From: Ignavibacteriota bacterium
Lineage (GTDB): Bacteria > Bacteroidota > Ignavibacteria > UBA10030
Direction: 5' to 3'
DNA: 33,151 nt
Assembly: GCA_003142475.1 (NCBI GenBank)
Contig: PLMK01000065.1
Location: 102,655 to 135,805 of the forward strand
Position numbers and translations under genes: made by a program. The notes beneath the pieces are model-generated. The model saw only the letters and a program-made list of their open reading frames with translations, was not told where the DNA came from and ran no database searches. This document shows, in pieces, positions 26,312-33,151 of this stretch. Every line of letters starts with the position of its first letter. Positions within the stretch are counted from its first letter, which is position 1.

Positions 26312-26905
26312 TTGATCTTCCTATTAAACATAATCACTAATTACTCAGCAAAACAAGATCGATTGACTGGAGAAGAAGAAAAACGGCTTTTCGAAAGAGC
26401 CCTTAAAGGTGATACCGCAGCGTTTGAAAAAATTTATCGATCATATGTGAAAGAACTCTGTTCATTTGCTGCTTATTATGTGAAGTCCTATAATGCGGCT
26501 GAAGACATTGTGCAGAATTTGTTTCTTCTCCTCTGGGAGCGCAAAGAAACTGTTCGCATCGATGGATCCTTTAAGACATATCTTTTTACTTCAGTACGTA
26601 ATCTTTCGTTAAATTTCTTGAAACATCAAACGATCGAACGAACAAGTTCAGGCACATACTCAATGCTGTTTTCTGTTCCCTCAGCTACGCCACACGAAAT
26701 TGTTGAACATCAGGAATTGGATGTCTTGATAACACAGGCATTGGAAAAAATACCTGAACGTTGCAGGATTGTTTTTATTTTAAGCCGATATTTCAATATG
26801 AAATACACAGAAATTGCAGAAATACTGGAAATATCTGTAAAAACCGTAGATGCTCATATGGTTCATGCAGTAAAAAGTCTCCGATCTCACCTCCGTTCCG
26901 AATAA
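26312..26905 (+). CDS. ECF-type RNA polymerase sigma factor
   Basis: Up to 197 residues. Region 2 is clear (AFEKIYRSYVKELCSFAAYY, then AAEDIVQNLFLLLWERKE and FKTYLFTSVRNLSLNFLK). Region 4 carries the helix-turn-helix YTEIAEILEISVKTVDAHM. The spacing and the LWE.KE motif are typical of the Bacteroidota sigma-70 / FecR / TonB-receptor signalling families. The start is uncertain: the frame contains no ATG between the in-frame TGA at 26303-26305 and the conserved domain, so the gene must start at TTG 26312 or at TTG 26363 (LTGEEEKRLFER). It is followed after 100 bases by its presumed anti-sigma factor. I infer that it directs transcription of the receptor and probably of the glycosidase genes. 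Confidence 0.9.
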   Translation: MIFLLNIITNYSAKQDRLTGEEEKRLFERALKGDTAAFEKIYRSYVKELCSFAAYYVKSYNAAEDIVQNLFLLLWERKETVRIDGSFKTYLFTSVRNLSLNFLKHQTIERTSSGTYSMLFSVPSATPHEIVEHQELDVLITQALEKIPERCRIVFILSRYFNMKYTEIAEILEISVKTVDAHMVHAVKSLRSHLRSE

Positions 26906-27005
26906 ATCTCAAGTTCTCAGTCATTTTCTATAGGGAATTCCGCCGACTCAGCTGTCTTATATATTATTGAGTCGACAATTCTATAATAATTAAAATGGGA
27001 ATCCT

Positions 27006-28118
27006 ATGAGCAAGAATACACAAACCCTTCACCTTTTTATCAGATACATTTTAAACGAAGCAACCTATGAAGAAAAACTGAAAATAGAACAATGGTTGAA
27101 GAAAGATGCTACTAATCAACAGCTCTTGCGATCATTGGAACAATTACTTCATGAATCACAACTCGATTTAACTCGATGGAATGAAGATGAACTTTGGAAT
27201 AAATTCGCAACCAAAGCGGGCATAGCGCTTTCTCAAGCTGAACCGCTTGATGAAGTCAAATTAAAATCAGACATGAACATTTTCTCGTGGCTGATTTTTT
27301 CAGTCATGCAATGGTGCTTTGGTACAAATAGATCATCATTTCAGTACGTCTTTCGGTTTGCAATAATCTTACTATTGATTCTAGGTGGTACATTTGGGAC
27401 AGCTGTTTATTTCAAGCAGCTCCAACAGAAAAGAGAGTTAGCATACCAGTCAACCTATCAGGAATATTATACGCAAAAGGGAGAGAGATCGACACTCTTG
27501 CTCAGTGACGGCACGAGTATCCATTTGAACTCTGCGACCAAGATTCGGTTCCCTGTACTATTTGCAAAAGAGAAACGCGAAATCTTTTTAGATGGGGAGG
27601 GATTTTTTGAAGTCGCTCACAATGAATCTTCTCCATTCATCGTACGCACTGCAAATGCAAATATACGTGTATTAGGAACAATTTTTAATGTCACTTCATA
27701 TTCAGAAGATGATAAGACACAAGTAGTTGTTTCCGAAGGGCAAGTTGCATTTGCAGGAACTCAACAACAAGATGTAGTATTGTTAAATCGTAATCAGATG
27801 AGCAGCGTCATTAAATGCGGCTATCCGACGACCGCGGAAGTAATTAGGACAGATAAATATTTAGCATGGTTGAAGAACCAGATGGTGTTTGAAAATGTAA
27901 CGTTAGCGGAAGTCATTAAGCAGCTCTCGCGAAAGTACGATGTGGTGTTTGAGGTTAATGATCCAAACTTATTGAATCGGCATATCGTTGCTACATATGG
28001 TAATGAGTCCTTATCTCAAATTATACGATCGCTTTCTTTTTCTCTCCGTTTTCAATATGAGCAACGTGGTAAAGTTGTGTCTTTGTATCGTCATCGAGAT
28101 TCCAAAGCACTCTACTAG
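27006..28118 (+). CDS. FecR-family transmembrane anti-sigma factor
   Basis: 370 residues: a cytoplasmic helical N-terminal part (1-115, with YEEKLKIEQWLKKDATNQQLL), one transmembrane helix (about 118-137, FAIILLLILGGTFGTAVYF) and a periplasmic FecR domain (GERSTLLLSDGTSIHLNSAT, EIFLDGEGFFEVAHNESSPF, IRVLGTIFNVTSY). A C-terminal DUF4974-like region follows (FENVTLAEVIKQLSRKYDV). This is the standard FecR layout: it holds the ECF sigma factor and receives the signal from the receptor's STN domain through the periplasm. It lies between the sigma factor and the receptor on the same strand; 111 bases separate it from the receptor gene. Confidence 0.93.
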   Translation: MSKNTQTLHLFIRYILNEATYEEKLKIEQWLKKDATNQQLLRSLEQLLHESQLDLTRWNEDELWNKFATKAGIALSQAEPLDEVKLKSDMNIFSWLIFSVMQWCFGTNRSSFQYVFRFAIILLLILGGTFGTAVYFKQLQQKRELAYQSTYQEYYTQKGERSTLLLSDGTSIHLNSATKIRFPVLFAKEKREIFLDGEGFFEVAHNESSPFIVRTANANIRVLGTIFNVTSYSEDDKTQVVVSEGQVAFAGTQQQDVVLLNRNQMSSVIKCGYPTTAEVIRTDKYLAWLKNQMVFENVTLAEVIKQLSRKYDVVFEVNDPNLLNRHIVATYGNESLSQIIRSLSFSLRFQYEQRGKVVSLYRHRDSKALY

Positions 28119-28229
28119 TATTAGACAGGATACGTCATTGTTATTTTGTCGCATAGAGCACAATAAAAAGAGATGATACAAAAAAGTTTATCGTGCATCA
28201 TTTAACTTTATCCATAAGGAGAATATGAT

Positions 28230-31200
28230 ATGAATTATTACTACAAGTTGTGGTTGATATCATTATTTATTGTTGTGCTATGTGGCAGACAAATACATGC
28301 TCAAGGGGGAACTCCTGAGCAATTGCAAGCAAGTACATCAAAAATGGTAGAAAAGCCTCTTCAGCCGAACTCCAATATAGTGTTAGGACCTATCTCAATC
28401 AGATTGGTCAATGAACCGTTGATTAGTGCTATAAAAAAAGTTGCTGAAATAGTTCGACTCAGGCCCGTGCTGGATTATGACTTAATTAAATCTGATAAAA
28501 AAATTAACCTGACACTTAATGTCACGACATTGCCTGAAGCACTTGATCAAATTCTCGAGGGAATCGATATCCAATATTCAATTACTGAAAGCGGCCTTCT
28601 TGTTTTTCGTCAGGATGAAAAACCACAATCTCAATCTGGCACACTCAACGGTGTTGTTACTGATGCTTCTAATAATGAGACACTGATTGGTGTCAACGTT
28701 GTTATTCAAGGGACATCCCTGGGAACTGCAACGAATATGAAAGGTGAATTTAGAATTGTTGGAATTCCGGCACGAGCTTTTAATATGAAAATCTCTTGCA
28801 TAGGATACGAACCACAGGTGTTAAAAATAGATTTTTCAGAAACGAAGGATATAACGACAAACATCCAATTGAAACCAGCTGTCTTGCGAGGTGAAGAAGT
28901 GTTGGTTACAGCCCAGGCAAGCGGTCAAAATGCAGCTATCAATCAGCAGTTGTCTTCTCAAAATATTTCGAATGTAGTTTCAGCTGCACGCATCCAGGCA
29001 CTTCCGGATGCAAACGCAGCGGAATCAATCGGAAGATTGCCGGGAGTTTCACTCATGAGATCCGGAGGTGAAGCTACACAAGTCGTGATCCGCGGGCTTG
29101 AACCCAAATACAATGTGATAACAATTGATGGGGTTGAGATAGCTTCAACAGGGTCTCCAACAAGCTCAGGTGATAGGAATACAATCAATGAAAGCGTAAA
29201 TAATAGGAGCACAGACTTAAGTATGATATCATCAACCATGCTGCGAGGCATTGAAGTTACCAAGACGGCAACACCAGATAAAGATGCAGCTGTTTTAGGA
29301 GGGACAGTGAACTTTGACATCAAAGAAGCAAAAGCATCATCAACTGGCGATCCTACGATTTTTCTCCTTGCCCAAGGAGGATACAACGATCTTTCAAATT
29401 TGTACAACGATTACAAATTTGTCGGGAGCGTAGAACAAAGATTCTTCGATGACAAATTTGGAGTATTTGCGCAAGCGATCGTTGAGAGAGTAAATCGCAC
29501 AGCCGATGGTTTGACTGTCAATTATTCTATTCCCAATAAAACACAATCTGACATAACAAAAATTGATAACATCGAGCCTGCTTATGATCAAAGGATGAGG
29601 CAACGATATGATGGTACCTTAGTCTTGGATTATCAAATGCCGGATGGAAGAATATCCCTTATGAATTTATTGAGCAATGGAAAGACCACTTCAGAAAAGT
29701 ACAGTCAATATTATGATGTGGGAGGTAACACCACAAAGTACTATACCACATCCGCACCAAACACATTGAATGTCATCACCAATCTTCTTCACTTTGAGAA
29801 AAGACTATTTACAATCAAAACGGATGTTAAGTTTTCTCATTCGTATTCAGAGAATATTTCACCGAACACGTGGGATATTGGCTTTACACAATATGGATCA
29901 AATACTGCCACCTTACCCTATAGCGACAGTCCGAATCAAATTGCCCGATTTGCATATAGTGGAACAAGATTTGACACATTGATGATCGATGATAACAGTT
30001 GGTCGCAAAGTTTTAGTAAACAGAGGGATCTCGCTGTATCAGTTGACTTAGAGAGAGGATTTGCCATTTCAGACCTTTTTTCAGCCACATTGAAGATTGG
30101 AGGAGCGTATAAGTATACTACCCGCTATTATAACTACGATAATGGTGGTGGTAGGTTGTTTGGATCTATTGCTATTCCTGTTCGCGCATTAATCCTCCAA
30201 AAATTCCTCTGGTTGATGCAAGCTCCGTACTACCTCAATGCTAATGCGCAAGAAGATTTTCCAATTACTGCCTTCTTAAACCAAAACTTTAGGTTCGGGA
30301 AATTTCTTAAGGGGGACTATGCTATGAACTGCGGGACAAATATTGGATTGTTGTCGCAGATAATGGACTTATCAAAAAATTATGGGAAAAGCTTGACAGG
30401 TTCCGCGAGTGGTGGTAGTAATCCTTTCATACCTGATGTTTATGGAAGTCTCGCTAACGATTATTCCGGAAATGAAAATAGAAGCGCTGGATACGTCATG
30501 GCCACAGTGAATATAGGCTCCCAAATAACTCTTGTACCAGGAATCCGCTATCAGGCGCTTCTGACATCATACAGGGCTAATCGTTTTTACAATGCAAGTG
30601 CCGCAAATCCCTATCCAGGTACGCTTTCTCATATAGACACAACGATTACTGAATATCACGGATATTGGTTACCGGATGCAAGCTTAAAGTGTGATCCTTT
30701 TCCATGGCTTAGTATTCGTGCTGCGTACACCAACACTCTTGCGTACCCGGATTATCGTGCCATAATACCAATCATCGACGTATTCAGCAATTCTGTAAAC
30801 TGGAACAATGTTGAATTAAAGCCGGCACGTTCCCAAAACTATGATTTCCAGATATCAATCTACAGTAATGAAATCGGGCTGCTGGCAGTCAGTCCTTTTT
30901 TAAAGCGGATTGATGATATGATATTCAGTCAATCATCTTACATAAGCGATCCGTCAAAATATCCAGGGCTTCCAAGCTATGTGAAAGCTTTTGCTTGCAC
31001 TACTTATATCAACAATCCGAACCGGGTTGACGTTTACGGTGTAGAAACCGAATGGCAAACGCATTTTTGGTATTTGCCGGCTCCATTGAATGGCTTAGTA
31101 TTGAATGTTAATTATACTCATATATTCTCTGGGGCAAAGTATCCATATACATATTACACAAATTCAGGCTTTCCCTTATATAAGTCTATATATGTTGATA

Positions 31201-31541
31201 CAAGCTATTCTGATCGACTTATAGACCAACCGAAAGACATAGTCAATCTTTCGGTCGGATATGATTATCATAGTTTCTCAATCTTGGTTTCCCTGATATC
31301 TCAAACAAATATCTTTAACAGTACGAATTTCTACAATTCATTGCGGTCAGACAAAGCTAAATATCTTAGATGGGATATCTCGGCAAAGCAAGGATTACCG
31401 TGGTTCGGTTTAGAAGCATTTTTTGATATCAATAACCTTAACAGCGAGGAAGATACCTATACGATTCGAGGTTCTGGTTTTCCAAATTCGATGTCCGATT
31501 ATGGGTTAACAGCTGATTTGGGTATTAGGTGGAAGCTATAA
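28230..31541 (+). CDS. TonB-dependent outer-membrane receptor with N-terminal STN signalling domain
   Basis: 1103 residues with a signal peptide (LWLISLFIVVLCGRQIHAQ) and AAGGAG upstream of the ATG. Order of parts: STN/secretin domain (about 50-130, ISIRLVNEPLISAIKKVAEI ... GLLVF), carboxypeptidase-like beta-sandwich (about 138-215, GVVTDASNNETLIGVNVVIQ), plug (about 240-365, with IGRLPGVSLMRSGGEATQVV and LRGIEVTKTATPDKDAAVLG), then the beta-barrel ending in the aromatic strand ADLGIRWKL. The plug wording (LPDANAAESIGRLPGV) is closer to the Caulobacter/Xanthomonas-type receptors than to classic SusC. The STN domain fits signalling to the adjacent FecR and sigma factor. It probably imports oligosaccharides released outside. 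No SusD follows; a beta-helix protein takes that place. Confidence 0.92.
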   Translation: MNYYYKLWLISLFIVVLCGRQIHAQGGTPEQLQASTSKMVEKPLQPNSNIVLGPISIRLVNEPLISAIKKVAEIVRLRPVLDYDLIKSDKKINLTLNVTTLPEALDQILEGIDIQYSITESGLLVFRQDEKPQSQSGTLNGVVTDASNNETLIGVNVVIQGTSLGTATNMKGEFRIVGIPARAFNMKISCIGYEPQVLKIDFSETKDITTNIQLKPAVLRGEEVLVTAQASGQNAAINQQLSSQNISNVVSAARIQALPDANAAESIGRLPGVSLMRSGGEATQVVIRGLEPKYNVITIDGVEIASTGSPTSSGDRNTINESVNNRSTDLSMISSTMLRGIEVTKTATPDKDAAVLGGTVNFDIKEAKASSTGDPTIFLLAQGGYNDLSNLYNDYKFVGSVEQRFFDDKFGVFAQAIVERVNRTADGLTVNYSIPNKTQSDITKIDNIEPAYDQRMRQRYDGTLVLDYQMPDGRISLMNLLSNGKTTSEKYSQYYDVGGNTTKYYTTSAPNTLNVITNLLHFEKRLFTIKTDVKFSHSYSENISPNTWDIGFTQYGSNTATLPYSDSPNQIARFAYSGTRFDTLMIDDNSWSQSFSKQRDLAVSVDLERGFAISDLFSATLKIGGAYKYTTRYYNYDNGGGRLFGSIAIPVRALILQKFLWLMQAPYYLNANAQEDFPITAFLNQNFRFGKFLKGDYAMNCGTNIGLLSQIMDLSKNYGKSLTGSASGGSNPFIPDVYGSLANDYSGNENRSAGYVMATVNIGSQITLVPGIRYQALLTSYRANRFYNASAANPYPGTLSHIDTTITEYHGYWLPDASLKCDPFPWLSIRAAYTNTLAYPDYRAIIPIIDVFSNSVNWNNVELKPARSQNYDFQISIYSNEIGLLAVSPFLKRIDDMIFSQSSYISDPSKYPGLPSYVKAFACTTYINNPNRVDVYGVETEWQTHFWYLPAPLNGLVLNVNYTHIFSGAKYPYTYYTNSGFPLYKSIYVDTSYSDRLIDQPKDIVNLSVGYDYHSFSILVSLISQTNIFNSTNFYNSLRSDKAKYLRWDISAKQGLPWFGLEAFFDINNLNSEEDTYTIRGSGFPNSMSDYGLTADLGIRWKL

Positions 31542-31718
31542 TAAGTAACTAATTACGTACAAAAAGAAAGGAAGATCAATATGTGAATGGCACGTAGTGG
31601 AATGCGATCTCTTTCGCGAAAGTTTGTCGCCAAACTGTGAAAGGTAATCAGTAGACAAATTATCAAATAGCAGGTTCGTTTAATTCAAAAATAAACTTCA
31701 ACTGAAAGGATGTTTATT
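31542..31718. other. Spacer between the TonB receptor and the beta-helix gene
   Basis: A 177-base gap holding the hairpin pair at 31611-31636 and the AAAGGA ribosome site of the next gene at 31705-31710. No gene seen. There is no T run after the hairpins, so continued transcription is likely. Confidence 0.5.
31611..31636. repeat. Adjacent palindromes in the receptor / beta-helix spacer
   Basis: CTTTCGCGAAAG (31611-31622) is a perfect 12-base palindrome. It overlaps a second stem-loop, AGTTTG-TCGC-CAAACT (31621-31636). The two structures share bases and cannot form fully together. They could stabilise or attenuate the mRNA between the two genes, or bind a protein. Confidence 0.45.
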
Positions 31719-33151
31719 ATGAAAACATTATTTACATCAATGCTCTTGATTGCTTTGGTGATGCTGGTGTTTGTGCCATCAAACTCATTTGCACAGGCCG
31801 CTGATAGTGTTGTAGTAGCAGCATTACCGCCGGGGAACCTCAACGCTATCATCAATAGTGACACGTTAGCAGGTGGAATAGCGCGTCACCCTAATCGTGT
31901 ATGGGTACTCAAACAGACTGGTACGGTGGACACAACATATTATCTTACTGCCACAATACGAGTAACTAACCTGAATCTGGTTGGAAAGACCAATCCAACA
32001 ACCGGACACCCTCCGGTGGTCGCGCCAATGATTCTCGATGACAACTCGTCGGTTGGGCAATTCATTACAATAACAGGTGCTAATACGATAAACTGTAAGA
32101 ACATATACTTCTTAGGAACACGACCTGATGAAGCAACCGTTACAGGTACTTGCATGACTACGGTTCACGATAGTTCAACATTCAGATTAGACCATTGTGT
32201 GTTCGAGAATTTTGGTAGTACTGGCACTCCCAATATACTCTATACACAAGGCGTGACATACCAAAAGTTATTTATCACGAACTGTCTATTCAGAAACAAC
32301 CAGGATGACACACCTCAAAACCCGGGTTTGTGTTGGATGGGTAACGCGCCAATTCCAATGGATACCGCGATATTCAAAAATAACACTTGGTTTATTAATG
32401 GAGGCGCCCTTATAGGAGGCAGTCCATACTGTGCGTATCAGCTGTTTGAGCACAATACTGTGTTCGGTCTGACGAAATCTGCGGTGTTCAGTCAGAAACA
32501 GATGTACAATGCATATATAAGAAATAACATCTTCTACAACGTGTTTTCCATGGGTATGGATTCCATGCATGTTTACACTTCATCGCTTTGGAATGCCAAT
32601 TATTATACTCCACCTGCGATTTTCACAGTGGTGGACACGATTATAAACCTCCTTCAGAATGTTGACTCGACAAAAACGGCTAAAGGGAAAGTCATACAAA
32701 TAAATAATAATGCTTATTTTTGGAACAGTAGGCTTGTATCTGCTTGGCCTGAGATGAGTACTATTACTAAAAGTCAGTCCCTTGGTCCAATTGTACAACC
32801 CCGGCTCTGTGCGTCAGTTACAGGTAATATTTGGTGGGACCGTACAAACTACCCTGGTGTAGCCGTTGCAAACAACGACAGCTTGGATCCGGGATTTAAC
32901 GCTGCGTTGGCGCAAGCTGCGACGGACAGTCTGATTGTTTTTGATAAACTAATCTGGCAAAACGGGACTAGTGGTGGTGTTCGGCCGTTTATATATCTCT
33001 CCGATCCTGTAAATATGTTTGCCGGTGTACCGGCAAATTGGGCAACTACTCAAGGCTACCCTGTGCGAGAGAATCTGCGTTACACGAATACGACACTTCA
33101 GACGAGGGGTACCGATGGACTGCCATTAGGTGACTTAAACTGGTTTCCGGA
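31719..33151 (+). CDS. Secreted right-handed beta-helix protein, partial (continues past right edge)
   Basis: Translated directly: the frame is open from ATG 31719 to the edge (477 codons), with AAAGGA upstream and a clear signal peptide (MKTLFTSMLLIALVMLVFVP, cleavage after FAQA). The mature protein shows the repeating turns of a parallel beta-helix: NCKNIYFLGT, LDHCVFENFG, ITNCLFRNNQ, FKNNTWFING, FEHNTVFGL and IRNNIFYNV at intervals of roughly 20-40 residues. Such folds occur in polysaccharide lyases and in surface glycan-binding proteins; I see no lyase catalytic motif in the visible part. Being directly downstream of the TonB receptor, it may serve as the surface glycan-capturing partner where SusD would normally be. 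The C-terminus, and any sorting domain, is outside the window. Confidence 0.8.
   Translation, partial: MKTLFTSMLLIALVMLVFVPSNSFAQAADSVVVAALPPGNLNAIINSDTLAGGIARHPNRVWVLKQTGTVDTTYYLTATIRVTNLNLVGKTNPTTGHPPVVAPMILDDNSSVGQFITITGANTINCKNIYFLGTRPDEATVTGTCMTTVHDSSTFRLDHCVFENFGSTGTPNILYTQGVTYQKLFITNCLFRNNQDDTPQNPGLCWMGNAPIPMDTAIFKNNTWFINGGALIGGSPYCAYQLFEHNTVFGLTKSAVFSQKQMYNAYIRNNIFYNVFSMGMDSMHVYTSSLWNANYYTPPAIFTVVDTIINLLQNVDSTKTAKGKVIQINNNAYFWNSRLVSAWPEMSTITKSQSLGPIVQPRLCASVTGNIWWDRTNYPGVAVANNDSLDPGFNAALAQAATDSLIVFDKLIWQNGTSGGVRPFIYLSDPVNMFAGVPANWATTQGYPVRENLRYTNTTLQTRGTDGLPLGDLNWFP

Noticed and set aside
28230-31541. Receptor as a classic SusC
   Set aside because: Its STN domain and plug wording are of another receptor type and there is no SusD gene next to it.
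1-33151. tRNA or rRNA genes, CRISPR arrays, insertion sequences with terminal repeats, toxin-antitoxin or phage-defence genes
   Set aside because: I looked for typical signatures by eye and found none apart from the recombinase remnant.

Overview
The window (about 40% G+C by eye) looks like a chromosomal segment of a Bacteroidota or related FCB-group bacterium. Supporting signs are an ECF sigma factor / FecR anti-sigma / STN-type TonB receptor trio, exported GH2, GH31, GH51 and GH95 glycosidases, a DUF6057-like membrane protein and a FucP-type permease. I cannot name the species; the absence of SusD makes a typical gut Bacteroides less likely.

Left half (minus strand, read right to left): an exported GH2 beta-galactosidase (13864-10958), a fused nucleotidyltransferase-GHMP kinase (10818-9670) and a FucP-like sugar permease (9582-8257). 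Next come a decayed tyrosine-recombinase remnant (about 8115-7672), a tightly packed trio of DUF6057-like TPR membrane protein, CxxCH beta-propeller lipoprotein and two-domain Rid/chorismatase-like protein (7675-3027), a possible small gene remnant, and finally an extracellular solute-binding protein coupled by an ATGA overlap to a sensor histidine kinase cut by the left edge.

Right half (plus strand): a promoter with LacI-type operator-like sequences at its predicted start point leads an operon of CBM9-like protein, GH31 alpha-xylosidase with a PA14 insert, GH51 arabinofuranosidase with a C-terminal PA14, and GH95 alpha-fucosidase (14628-22789). A second copy of the operator core follows, then a second GH2-type enzyme (23036-25873), an ECF sigma factor, FecR, a TonB-dependent receptor with an STN domain, and a secreted beta-helix protein cut by the right edge.

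Together the glycosidases would remove fucose, galactose, arabinofuranose and xylose from side chains, which fits fucosylated or arabinosylated xyloglucan oligosaccharides best. The permease and the kinase-nucleotidyltransferase could take up and activate a released sugar. No backbone-cleaving endoglucanase, beta-glucosidase, SusD or LacI gene is inside the window. The least explained parts are the Rid / CxxCH-propeller / DUF6057 trio, the solute-binding-protein-histidine-kinase pair without a permease, and the kinase-nucleotidyltransferase fusion.
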